From: Gemella haemolysans
Lineage (GTDB): Bacteria > Bacillota > Bacilli > Staphylococcales > Gemellaceae
Assembly (NCBI RefSeq): GCF_901873445.1
Contig: NZ_CABFLN010000023.1
Coordinates: 1 to 27,926 of the forward strand
Length of the DNA: 27,926 nt
Reading direction: 5' to 3'
Each line of letters opens with the position of its first letter. Within the stretch, counting starts at the first letter, position 1. The translations under genes and the position numbers were made by a program. Positions 7,674-14,876 of this stretch are shown here, one piece after another. The notes below the pieces were generated by a model that did no database searches, was not told where the DNA came from, and saw only the letters and a list, made by a program, of their open reading frames with translations.

Positions 7674-8762
7674 ATGCAAAAAAAATTATTGAATTTATTA
7701 AAAAGAAAATATGGTTTTTATTTATCTCTAGTATTCTTTATATTTCCTATTGCATATATACTTGATGGAAGTTATCCTAAATATATATTATTCTTGACTT
7801 TCCTCGCAATTTCTTCATATATAGGAATGTTATATACAAAAAATAAAGTTCTTATTTTTATAGAGTGGTTTATTCTAACTGGATATATCAGTTATACAAC
7901 TATTGTTTTCAATCCAATGAACATTCTATTTAGTTATTATCTAAGTAATCTACTCGTTTGGCATTTTCAAGATAAATATTTTACTTATAGGACAATTAGT
8001 TTTTTCATAACAATAAATTGTCTAACACTATATATAATCGCTAATCCGACTTTAAACATTGGTGATAGAATTATCCTATTTATTCTTTCTTCTATGTGTG
8101 TTATAACTTATTTTTTCCAAAAATATAGTTACGAAAGAAATAAATTAAAAAATGAACGTTTAAAACATAATGAACATATTAATCTACTTCTTGCTGAGAA
8201 TGAAAGAAATAGAATCGGACGCGACTTACATGATAGTATTGGTCATACTTTTGTAATGCTAAAATTAAAAGCAGAACTAGCTGAAAAATATTTAGAAAAA
8301 AATAATATTGAAGCAGCAAAAAAAGAACTTAAAGAAATTAGTGAAATCAGTAGTGCTTCCATGACAGAAACACGATCTATAATTAATAAGTTAAAACATA
8401 GAACTATTAATGAAGAATTAAAAGTTATTTCTGATATTATGACAATGGCTAATATTTCATTAGGTATTGAGAATAATATAACTACGCTACCGTCTCAACT
8501 TGTTGAATGGACTATTACAATGGTGCTAAAAGAATTAACAAATAATGTTATTAAACATAGTAATGCTAATAAATGCAATATTGAAATAAATGAATCTAGT
8601 AATAACTACACTGTTATTATCTCTGATAATGGAAATGGTTTTGAGAGTATCGATGGAACAGAACTATCTTCTATAAGAGAAAGAATTAAACTAGTTAATG
8701 GAGTAATAGATATAACATCAGAAAAATCTCCTACAACTATTAAAGTAACAATTAGCAAATAA
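7674..8762 (+). CDS. DesK-like sensor histidine kinase
   Basis: A membrane sensor kinase of the HisKA_3 family, 362 residues. About four to five hydrophobic segments fill residues 15-148, with almost no extracytoplasmic domain, as in DesK and other intramembrane-sensing kinases. A coiled linker leads to the phospho-acceptor His186 in ERNRIGRDLHDSIGH. The HATPase domain follows, with an N-box ELTNNVIKHSNA and a G-box SDNGNGF. A frame starting at a GTG at 7611 exists, but it would start inside a hairpin and lacks a ribosome binding site. The ATG at 7674 has AAGGAG 6 bases upstream and is chosen. It most likely phosphorylates the next gene's product and senses the transporter's substrate or membrane stress. 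Confidence 0.92.
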   Translation: MQKKLLNLLKRKYGFYLSLVFFIFPIAYILDGSYPKYILFLTFLAISSYIGMLYTKNKVLIFIEWFILTGYISYTTIVFNPMNILFSYYLSNLLVWHFQDKYFTYRTISFFITINCLTLYIIANPTLNIGDRIILFILSSMCVITYFFQKYSYERNKLKNERLKHNEHINLLLAENERNRIGRDLHDSIGHTFVMLKLKAELAEKYLEKNNIEAAKKELKEISEISSASMTETRSIINKLKHRTINEELKVISDIMTMANISLGIENNITTLPSQLVEWTITMVLKELTNNVIKHSNANKCNIEINESSNNYTVIISDNGNGFESIDGTELSSIRERIKLVNGVIDITSEKSPTTIKVTISK

Positions 8763-8777
8763 AAATAGGAGGACAAT

Positions 8778-9377
8778 ATGAAATTACTTATCGCTGAAGA
8801 TCAAAGTATGTTACGAGATGCAATGGCAACATTATTATCAATGGAAGATAGTGTTGAAAATGTACTTCAAGCAAAAAATGGAAAAGAAGCTATAGATTTA
8901 ATTTCTACTAATAATATCGATGTAGCTATACTTGATGTAGAAATGCCTGAAGCAACAGGATTAGACGTACTAGAATACATTCGTAGTAATAACATACATT
9001 GTAAAGTTGTTATTGTGACAACTTTTAAACGTATGGGATATTTTGAACGCGCTATAAAAAATAACGTAGATGCCTATGTACTAAAAGATCGTTCAATAGA
9101 TGAACTTATGAAAACAATTAACAACGTCTTAGCAGGTAACAAAGAATACTCACCTGAACTAATGGAAAATATCTTCAATAGTCATAATCCATTAACAAAT
9201 CAAGAAAAAATTATTCTTTTAAAAATTAAAGAAGGATTACCAAATAAAGAGATTGCTAATGAACTGTTTTTATCCGAGGGAACTATTAGAAACTATATTT
9301 CCAATATTCTTACAAAATTAAACTGCAAAAACAGAACAGAAGCTGTAAAAAAATCTACTGAGGAAGGATGGCTTTAG
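8778..9377 (+). CDS. DesR-like (NarL/LuxR-family) response regulator
   Basis: A 199-residue cytoplasmic transcription regulator. The receiver domain has acidic residues E7-D8, the phospho-acceptor Asp53 in [10 protein letters not shown] at VIVTTF and the conserved Lys in YVLKDR. A C-terminal LuxR-type helix-turn-helix follows ([15 protein letters not shown], then [19 protein letters not shown]). Ribosome binding site AGGAGG precedes the ATG. It pairs with the kinase 15 bases upstream. The palindrome cluster at 5869-5898 before the operon is its likely target, which would give autoregulation of transporter and sensor together. Confidence 0.94.
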   Translation: MKLLIAEDQSMLRDAMATLLSMEDSVENVLQAKNGKEAIDLISTNNIDVAILDVEMPEATGLDVLEYIRSNNIHCKVVIVTTFKRMGYFERAIKNNVDAYVLKDRSIDELMKTINNVLAGNKEYSPELMENIFNSHNPLTNQEKIILLKIKEGLPNKEIANELFLSEGTIRNYISNILTKLNCKNRTEAVKKSTEEGWL

Positions 9378-9731
9378 ATGACAAGAAAACTCGCTATAAG
9401 ATTATCATTACTTTCATCAATTATATATATAGCACTAACAATACTATACTTTTCAAGTGTAATATCAAAAATTAATCATTCTGACAGTCCTAGCGCTGGC
9501 GCTGGTTTGGGAATGCTACTTGCGTTTCTAATACCGCACTACTTTATGCTCTTAATAGCTGTTATTTTTAATATTGTTATCTCATTAATAAAATTTACAA
9601 AAAATTATTTAATTATTATAAACATTATATTGTATTTCATCGCTGGTACACTAGGGATTTATATCGGATTTTTCTTTATTATTTCTATTATTTTCCAAAT
9701 AATATTCTTGATAATTGCGTATAATAAATAA
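9378..9731 (+). CDS. Small membrane protein of the ABC/two-component operon
   Basis: A 117-residue protein with about four hydrophobic segments and almost no soluble part, apart from the short loop SKINHSDSPSAGAG after the first one. No family is recognised with confidence. Its ATG follows the regulator stop TAG with no gap, and GAGGAAGG lies inside the last regulator codons, so it is translationally coupled to the regulator. Position suggests an accessory of the transporter or sensor (immunity, modulation of the kinase), but nothing in the sequence proves this. The residue composition (Ile, Leu, Phe) and codon use match its neighbours. Confidence 0.75.
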   Translation: MTRKLAIRLSLLSSIIYIALTILYFSSVISKINHSDSPSAGAGLGMLLAFLIPHYFMLLIAVIFNIVISLIKFTKNYLIIINIILYFIAGTLGIYIGFFFIISIIFQIIFLIIAYNK

Positions 9732-9788
9732 AAACAGGAACAACTTTAAGTCCTAAATTTTTAAAAAAGTGTATATGATAACTCATAG

Positions 9789-9854
9789 GCGCAGTGGCTT
9801 ATTGATATCTAAATTCGCTTTATAAAAGCTTTTTAGATATCTAATAACCTGTGC
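9789..9854 (+). repeat. Long imperfect hairpin in the 3' region of the operon
   Basis: GATATCTAAA (9804-9813) pairs perfectly with 9832-9841. The stem extends outward through TTATT/AATAA to GCGCAG / CTGTGC with small bulges, about 22 pairs in all. A nested hairpin GCTTT-ATA-AAAGC sits at the tip (9817-9829). No T run follows directly; a terminator comes next. It could be an mRNA 3' structure, a small RNA body or a mobile miniature repeat. Confidence 0.6.
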
Positions 9855-9855
9855 G

Positions 9856-9916
9856 GGGGTGACTCGACAAAATCGATTTCTTCGAAATCACGATTTTTGA
9901 GTCACTCCCTATTATT
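9856..9916 (+). terminator. Terminator of the ABC/two-component operon
   Basis: A long stem pairs GGGGTGACTC (9856-9865) with GAGTCACTCC (9899-9908) and continues inward through AAAATCG / CGATTTT to ATTTC-TTC-GAAAT. TATTATTTTATTT follows. The same sequence family recurs after galE (13891-13952), and its core recurs after the phosphoesterase gene. Confidence 0.8.
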
Positions 9917-10567
9917 TTATTTAACCAAAGAATAGCTAATGTCGATTAATTCTTTTATTGTCTCCAATTTGATATTTTTATCTAACACTATACTAATCCA
10001 ATGCTTTTTATTCATATGATATGCTGGAAAAATATTTTGATTGTCTATAATGTCTAAGATGTTATCTGTGGGGTATTTTAGATTTAAAATTTTCACCTTA
10101 GTTGTAATATCAGTATTTTTATTTAATTTATTATACTCTACATCTAATAACAAAGCATACCATTTATTTTTTTCATTTACAAATGCCAATATATCTGGAT
10201 GTTTTTTAAATGGATTAACAATGTTCTCACCATATTTACTATTACAATAGTCTATGACTTCTGAACTTATTTTTCCTGATTCATCAGCTAATCCTAATAT
10301 AGAACTTAGTAGATTCTCTACATTTTCTCTAATATTTTGAATAGTTTCTCCTACAGCACTATCTACGCTATACAATGAGTAGACCTCATCAAATTCTAAA
10401 TCATAAACTTCTACTAAAAGTTGACTATCAACATACACTATTTCTATTAAAAAACTACCATCTAAAATTTCTTTTCGATATATTAGTTTTTCCGCTTCTT
10501 CTTCAAATCCAAACTGTAAAAGTTGTTCTTTAGAAAAGTTATATTTCTCTATATTAATTATTCTCAT
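9917..10567 (-). CDS. YjbR (MmcQ-type) domain protein
   Basis: A 216-residue protein. The C-terminal half (about residues 100-215) matches the YjbR/MmcQ fold, a CyaY-like DNA-binding-type domain of unknown role: an SSEVIDYCNSKYG start, KNKWYALLLDVEY, then a PAYHMNKKHWISIVLD motif and a final ELIDISYSLVK. The first 95 residues are an extra N-terminal region seen in some Firmicute members. The ATG at 10567 lies 8 bases after the stop of the upstream gene, so it is the last gene of a three-gene operon. Biochemical function is unknown for the family. Confidence 0.82.
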   Translation of the reverse strand: MRIINIEKYNFSKEQLLQFGFEEEAEKLIYRKEILDGSFLIEIVYVDSQLLVEVYDLEFDEVYSLYSVDSAVGETIQNIRENVENLLSSILGLADESGKISSEVIDYCNSKYGENIVNPFKKHPDILAFVNEKNKWYALLLDVEYNKLNKNTDITTKVKILNLKYPTDNILDIIDNQNIFPAYHMNKKHWISIVLDKNIKLETIKELIDISYSLVK

Positions 10568-10575
10568 AAAAACTT

Positions 10576-11445
10576 TTATTCGAATCTAGCTCTATCGTGA
10601 CTTTGACTCCACTTATCTACCTCAGGTCCTTTTGGAACAATAGTTTTCCCTGCTGATGAATAATATCCGACCTTTATTGCTTCAAAATCTGTTGTAGAAC
10701 CGAATCCTGGTGTTTGATATAAATCTTTTAAGTAGTTGAATATGTTAGAATATTCCTCAATTCTCTTTTTATTCGCAGAATATAATCCGTAATAAACAAC
10801 ATCGAAACGAATCATAGTAGTATAGAATCGAATATCTGTTTCTGTTATAGTATTTCCATGGAAGTATCTTTGGTTTGATAAACGATCCTCTACAACATCC
10901 ATCATATCGAAGAATCTATCGAATGCCTCATCATATTTTTCTTGGCTTTCAGCAAATCCCATTCCATATACACCATCATTAATAGCCACAGCTAGTTTTT
11001 CATTCCACTCATCGATTTGATCTGCAAGATGTTTAGGATATAAATTTATTTCATCTTTCTTATGTAGTTTACTAAATACTGTCGCAAATTCATGAAGTAA
11101 CTCAGCTGATTCTTTTCTAACTACTTTTCCTGTAGTAACATCAACAAGCACCGGTACTGAGTATGGTCCTTCATAATCTGAATCACTATTTAAGTACACA
11201 TCTTTAATTTTAGATTGTTTTAAAACTGGGTCTATTCCATCTTTATCTAAGCTAAATTGCCATCCTTCTTCTCCGCGGCGATAATCCAATGTTCCTAAAC
11301 TGATAGCATCGTCTAAACCTAGTATTTCTCTTGCTATAACTGCTCTATGTGCATAAGGACAGACCGCAGTCCAAAATAGTCTATATCTTCCTTCCTCTAT
11401 AGGTTGTTCATCTGTACCAAATAGTTTACTAAAAAATTTTTTCAT
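10576..11445 (-). CDS. Glutathionyl-hydroquinone reductase-like protein (YqjG/ECM4 family)
   Basis: A 289-residue GST-superfamily protein. The thioredoxin-fold N-terminal half has the catalytic Cys29 in AVCPYAHRAVIAREI. This is the CPWAHR-type motif of S-glutathionyl-(hydro)quinone reductases (omega/xi-class GSTs), which remove glutathione from conjugated quinones. It is followed by YSVPVLVD and by KESAELLHEF, the usual glutathione-site motif. The C-terminal helical GST domain has ETDIRFYTTMIRFDVVYYGLY. Ribosome binding site AAGGAG precedes the ATG. It is the middle gene of an operon. Members in low-GC Gram-positives may use imported glutathione or another thiol; that is inference. Confidence 0.87.
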   Translation of the reverse strand: MKKFFSKLFGTDEQPIEEGRYRLFWTAVCPYAHRAVIAREILGLDDAISLGTLDYRRGEEGWQFSLDKDGIDPVLKQSKIKDVYLNSDSDYEGPYSVPVLVDVTTGKVVRKESAELLHEFATVFSKLHKKDEINLYPKHLADQIDEWNEKLAVAINDGVYGMGFAESQEKYDEAFDRFFDMMDVVEDRLSNQRYFHGNTITETDIRFYTTMIRFDVVYYGLYSANKKRIEEYSNIFNYLKDLYQTPGFGSTTDFEAIKVGYYSSAGKTIVPKGPEVDKWSQSHDRARFE

Positions 11446-11460
11446 GTGATTTTCTCCTTT

Positions 11461-12420
11461 CTAATTTTCTATAAATTTTTTCGCTTCTTCATAAATATAC
11501 ATAACATTTAAAGTTTGTTCTTTTTGATTATTCATGAATTCAAAATCTTTATTATTTATAACTTCAACGAATTTTTTAAACTCAGCAAACATTCTGTGTG
11601 AATGGATATTATTATTTTCCTCTATAGAATTATCTTTTGTTTGAATACTGTAATTAGGAACTTCATTTGTAGGACCAATAACCTTAATTATACCTTGGTC
11701 CCCTTGAATATTGACATAACTATTATTAAAAGTATCTTTAGCTGCTATGCATACTACTTTAAAGTTATCATATTCTAATAGAAGAATGCCAGAAGTATCC
11801 ACATCATTGACTATATTTGGTGAATAATGTACTTTATTAGGTTTACCAAATAATCCGACAACAAAATGAATATTATAAATATTTAAATCACCAAGCACTC
11901 CTCCACCTTTACTCTTATCAAAAACAGGTGCAAGAATTCCATTTTTAAACGCTTCGTATCTTGAAGAAAGTTGAGAAAAATTACACTCAACAAGTCGAAT
12001 TTCTCCTATGTTATCAATATTATCTTTTATATCAAGATAATTTTTTTGATATTGATTTGTTATTGCTTCTATTAATATTAATCCTTTGTCTTCAGCTATT
12101 TCAAATAATTCTACAGCTTCATTATAATTTAAGGTAAAAGGTTTCTCGCAAATAATATTTTTACCAGCTTCTAAAGCTTTCTTAGAAACTGAATAATGTA
12201 AATTATTTGGAACTGCAACATAAATTGTATCTACTTCTTTATTTTCTAAGCAAAGGTCAATATCAGTATATATATTCTTAATATTATATTTAGACTGTAA
12301 TTCTTTTAAATTTTCAATATTTCGAGCTGTTATAGCTTCTAATTTAATTTCTGGAAGTTCATGAGCAAAAGATAAGAAATCTTTCACTATCATTCCAGAA
12401 CCAATAATTCCTAATTTCAT
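11461..12420 (-). CDS. Gfo/Idh/MocA family oxidoreductase
   Basis: A 319-residue NAD(P)-dependent dehydrogenase of sugars, inositol or related compounds. The Rossmann motif LGIIGSGMI opens the protein. The catalytic Lys lies in the CEKPFTLN motif, and GGGVLGDLNIYNIHF carries the His/Asp-type active-site segment. The substrate cannot be told. An ATG eight codons upstream (12444) is in frame, but GGAGG at 12426-12430 serves the ATG at 12420, where family similarity begins. It leads a three-gene operon with the quinone-reductase-like and YjbR genes. Confidence 0.9.
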   Translation of the reverse strand: MKLGIIGSGMIVKDFLSFAHELPEIKLEAITARNIENLKELQSKYNIKNIYTDIDLCLENKEVDTIYVAVPNNLHYSVSKKALEAGKNIICEKPFTLNYNEAVELFEIAEDKGLILIEAITNQYQKNYLDIKDNIDNIGEIRLVECNFSQLSSRYEAFKNGILAPVFDKSKGGGVLGDLNIYNIHFVVGLFGKPNKVHYSPNIVNDVDTSGILLLEYDNFKVVCIAAKDTFNNSYVNIQGDQGIIKVIGPTNEVPNYSIQTKDNSIEENNNIHSHRMFAEFKKFVEVINNKDFEFMNNQKEQTLNVMYIYEEAKKFIEN

Positions 12421-12453
12421 GTTTTCCTCCAAATTACTCAACATAGTTCTTTA

Positions 12454-12482
12454 ATTATAACTTGTTAAAATCTAGCTAGCAA
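12454..12482 (-). promoter_or_regulatory. Promoter of the Gfo/Idh operon
   Basis: On the minus strand TTGCTA (12477-12482) and a perfect TATAAT (12454-12459) are 17 bases apart, a good sigma-A promoter. A CTAGCTAG palindrome overlaps the -35 end. Confidence 0.75.
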
Positions 12483-12731
12483 ATTTTTTGCATATAAACT
12501 CTTCCTTAAACCTTTCACATATAAGAAGCTTCTAATTCTATAACTTCGTATTCATATTTCGTTATTATAATAGTACAATGTGTTGAATTTTTTACCAATT
12601 CTTACTTTTTCTCGTGAAATATGTGTTACTTTTTAACTTACTCATTACCTATCTCATAATAACTATTCAATAACTATTTGTAAAAATAACAGTTATTTTT
12701 CATATTTTTTCATATTATTTTCATTTTTCTA
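12483..12731. other. Intergenic region between the Gfo/Idh operon and galE
   Basis: Very AT-rich with no credible ORF. A perfect inverted repeat AAAAATAAC-A-GTTATTTTT lies at 12682-12700, upstream of the galE promoter, and could be an operator or the start of a hairpin. Nothing else is evident. Confidence 0.5.
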
Positions 12732-12761
12732 TTGACTTATATGTACCTTATATGATATATA
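12732..12761 (+). promoter_or_regulatory. Promoter of galE
   Basis: TTGACT (12732-12737) is followed after 18 bases by TATATA (12756-12761) in an AT stretch. The exact -10 register is uncertain by one base. Confidence 0.6.
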
Positions 12762-12787
12762 TATTTCAGAATGGAAAGGAATACAAT

Positions 12788-13810
12788 ATGACTAAAAAAA
12801 TACTTGTTACAGGTGGAGCTGGATTTATCGGGTCTCACACTTGTATAGAATTATTAAACAATGGAAATGAAGTAGTTGTCGTTGATAACTTATATAACGC
12901 CAACAAAAAGAGTTTAGAAGTAGTTGAACGAGTTACTGGTAAAAAGGTAACATTTTATGAAGTTGATGTTCGAGATGAAGATAAATTAAATGAAGTTTTC
13001 GAAAAAGAAGGAAATATTTATGGAGTTATTCACTACGCTGGATTAAAAGCAGTTGGTGAATCTTGTGAAATCCCATTAGCATATTATGATAATAATATAG
13101 CTGGAACTATTACTTTGTTCCGTGTTATGGAAAAACACAATTGTAAAAATATAATTTTCAGTTCATCAGCTACAGTTTATGGAGATCCTCATACATTACC
13201 AATTAAAGAAGATTTCCCATTATCTGTAACTAACCCATACGGACGTACTAAATTAATAACTGAAGATATTTTAAAAGATGTTTATAAAGCAGACAACGAA
13301 TGGAATATTGTTCTCCTTCGTTACTTTAATCCAATCGGAGCACATGAATGTGGAGATATCGGTGAAGATCCAAAAGGAGTACCAAACAACCTAATTCCTT
13401 ATATTATGCAAGTAGCTGTAGGTAAACTAGAAAAAGTTCAAGTTTTTGGTAGTGATTTTGATACTCATGACGGTACTGGAGTACGTGACTATATCCACGT
13501 AGTAGATTTGGCTCGAGGTCACGTTTCTGCTCTTAAGAAATTAGAAAAAGGTAGTGGCTTAACTATTTATAACTTAGGAACAGGAATTGGTTATTCTGTA
13601 TTAGATATTATTAAAAGTGCATCAGCTGCTGTTGGGCGTGATTTACCTTATGTTATAACTCCGCGTCGTGCAGGAGATATTGCAGCATGTTATGCTGATG
13701 CTACAAAAGCAAAAGAAGAACTTGGATGGGAAGCAGAGTACAATATAAAACGTATGTGTGAAGATTCTTGGAGATGGCAAAGTAAACATCCAAACGGATT
13801 CGCTGAATAA
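12788..13810 (+). CDS. galE: UDP-glucose 4-epimerase
   Basis: Interconverts UDP-glucose and UDP-galactose for galactose use and for glycan precursors. The product is 340 residues, the usual length. The NAD-binding GxxGxxG motif covers G9, G12 and G15 in GGAGFIGSH. The active-site segment SSSATVYG precedes the catalytic pair Y151 and K155 in NPYGRTK, and NPIGAH and RDYIHVVDLA match GalE. An in-frame ATG 12 codons upstream (12752) lies inside the promoter. The ATG at 12788 has AAGGA 7 bases before it and is used. It stands alone rather than in a gal operon, with its own promoter and terminator. Confidence 0.96.
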   Translation: MTKKILVTGGAGFIGSHTCIELLNNGNEVVVVDNLYNANKKSLEVVERVTGKKVTFYEVDVRDEDKLNEVFEKEGNIYGVIHYAGLKAVGESCEIPLAYYDNNIAGTITLFRVMEKHNCKNIIFSSSATVYGDPHTLPIKEDFPLSVTNPYGRTKLITEDILKDVYKADNEWNIVLLRYFNPIGAHECGDIGEDPKGVPNNLIPYIMQVAVGKLEKVQVFGSDFDTHDGTGVRDYIHVVDLARGHVSALKKLEKGSGLTIYNLGTGIGYSVLDIIKSASAAVGRDLPYVITPRRAGDIAACYADATKAKEELGWEAEYNIKRMCEDSWRWQSKHPNGFAE

Positions 13811-13834
13811 TATACTTAAACAAGAAAATAAAAG

Positions 13835-13862
13835 TCTAAGAGACTGACCTAAAAGTCTTAGA
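13835..13862 (+). repeat. Small hairpin before the galE terminator
   Basis: TCTAAGA (13835-13841) pairs with TCTTAGA (13856-13862). Nested AGACT/AGTCT repeats allow alternative pairing. It sits between galE and its terminator, in the same relative place as the larger hairpin before the terminator at 9856. Confidence 0.4.
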
Positions 13863-13890
13863 AATAAAAAGTTAATAGAAGATCTTATAC

Positions 13891-13952
13891 GGGAATGACT
13901 TAACAAAATCGATTTTTCCAAAATCATGATTTTTGAGTCACTCCCTTTTTTT
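13891..13952 (+). terminator. Terminator of galE (second copy of the shared terminator element)
   Basis: GGGAATGACTTA...AAAATCGATTTT pairs with AAAATCATGATTTTTGAGTCACTCCC, followed by seven T. It is nearly the same sequence as 9856-9909, including the shared core ACAAAATCGATTT and the 3' arm GATTTTTGAGTCACTCCC. Confidence 0.88.
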
Positions 13953-13998
13953 ATATAATAACACTTATTGAATTAACCACTATTCTTATTTCCATAAT

Positions 13999-14040
13999 AA
14001 AAATCATCCTTCTTTTTTTTCAAGAATGGATGATTTTTCA
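13999..14040 (+). terminator. Hairpin in the galE-dedA convergent region
   Basis: AAAAATCATCC (13999-14009) pairs perfectly with GGATGATTTTT (14028-14038). TTCTT/AAGAA pair inside, with a run of T in the loop. It may be a second terminator for plus-strand transcription. The 13953-14110 stretch around it holds no gene that I can see. Confidence 0.5.
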
Positions 14041-14113
14041 ATTATTTAACTCTTTTCTTTTGTCATATAGTAAAGTCTCATTTATTTTGAAAAGTTTAAT
14101 TACTCAACTTACT

Positions 14114-14137
14114 AGAAAAGAGACTCAAACGAGTCTC
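14114..14137 (-). terminator. Terminator of the DedA gene
   Basis: A perfect 7-bp stem GAGACTC / GAGTCTC (14120-14126 and 14131-14137) with a 4-base loop is followed on the minus strand by TTTTC. It lies 13 bases after the DedA stop codon. Confidence 0.8.
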
Positions 14138-14149
14138 CTTCCTCATAAA

Positions 14150-14794
14150 TTATGCTTTTTTCCTAGATTTAATTGCTCCAATAACTAATGGAATTAAACT
14201 GATTAAAACAATAGCAATTACTACTACTGAGAAGTTGTTCTTAACAAATGGAATATTTCCAAAGAAGTACCCTACTGATACAAACAGTGTACACCAACAA
14301 AGTCCTCCAAAGAAATCTATCACTCTAAACTTAGAGTATTTCATCTTACCAGCTCCTACGATAAATGGTACGATCGTACGGATAATCGGGAAAAATCTAG
14401 CTAAGAAAATTGATTTTCCTCCATGTTTTGCTACAAAGTTTTCAGCGTCTTTTATATTTTCATCTGACACAAACTTTTTAAACCACGCCTTACTCTTCAA
14501 GTAATCAGAGAAGTTTCTTCCGATAAAATAGTTACAATTATCTCCAATAACAGCAGCACTTATACATAAGAATAATAGTAAAAAGATATTATTGCCTGTT
14601 GCTGCCCATAGTGCTCCACTAGCAAATAATAATGAATCACCTGGTAAAAACGGCATGAATACAACACCAGTTTCGATAAAGATAATTAAAAATATTATCC
14701 CATACATCCACCATGGTCCATGTTGCATCATTAATTCACCAAGATGTTTGTCAATATGCAATACAAAATCAATTAAAAATTTAATTGTTTCCAA
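14150..14794 (-). CDS. DedA family membrane protein
   Basis: An integral membrane protein of 214 residues. DedA proteins are thought to be lipid carrier or flippase-type transporters that also maintain proton motive force and envelope integrity. Visible motifs are a re-entrant FMPFLPGDSLLF, AAVIGDNCNYFIGR, and the ARFFPIIRTIVPFIVGAG segment with conserved Arg residues. The C terminus is basic (KSRKKA). The start is TTG at 14794, with a well-placed GGAGG six bases upstream; no nearby ATG has one. It has a strong promoter of its own just after rho, and a terminator. Confidence 0.9.
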   Translation of the reverse strand: METIKFLIDFVLHIDKHLGELMMQHGPWWMYGIIFLIIFIETGVVFMPFLPGDSLLFASGALWAATGNNIFLLLFLCISAAVIGDNCNYFIGRNFSDYLKSKAWFKKFVSDENIKDAENFVAKHGGKSIFLARFFPIIRTIVPFIVGAGKMKYSKFRVIDFFGGLCWCTLFVSVGYFFGNIPFVKNNFSVVVIAIVLISLIPLVIGAIKSRKKA

Positions 14795-14827
14795 TGTAAT
14801 CCTCCTAAAATAAATATGTTCTATGAG

Positions 14828-14856
14828 ATTATACCATAGAGAACATAACCTGTCTA
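14828..14856 (-). promoter_or_regulatory. Promoter of the DedA gene
   Basis: On the minus strand TAGACA (14851-14856), a 17-base spacer and TATAAT (14828-14833) with an upstream TG make a near-consensus extended promoter. An imperfect inverted repeat GTTCTATG / CATAGAGAAC flanks the -10, a possible operator. It begins about 20 bases after the rho stop codon. Confidence 0.8.
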
Positions 14857-14876
14857 TTAATCATACAATCTAGAAA

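Noticed and set aside
9789..9854. tRNA-like fold
   Set aside because: It is a single long hairpin; there is no cloverleaf, anticodon arm, TTCGA loop or CCA-type end.
12682..12700. Terminator before galE
   Set aside because: The inverted repeat is purely AT-rich at the stem base with no upstream plus-strand gene to end; kept only as a possible operator.
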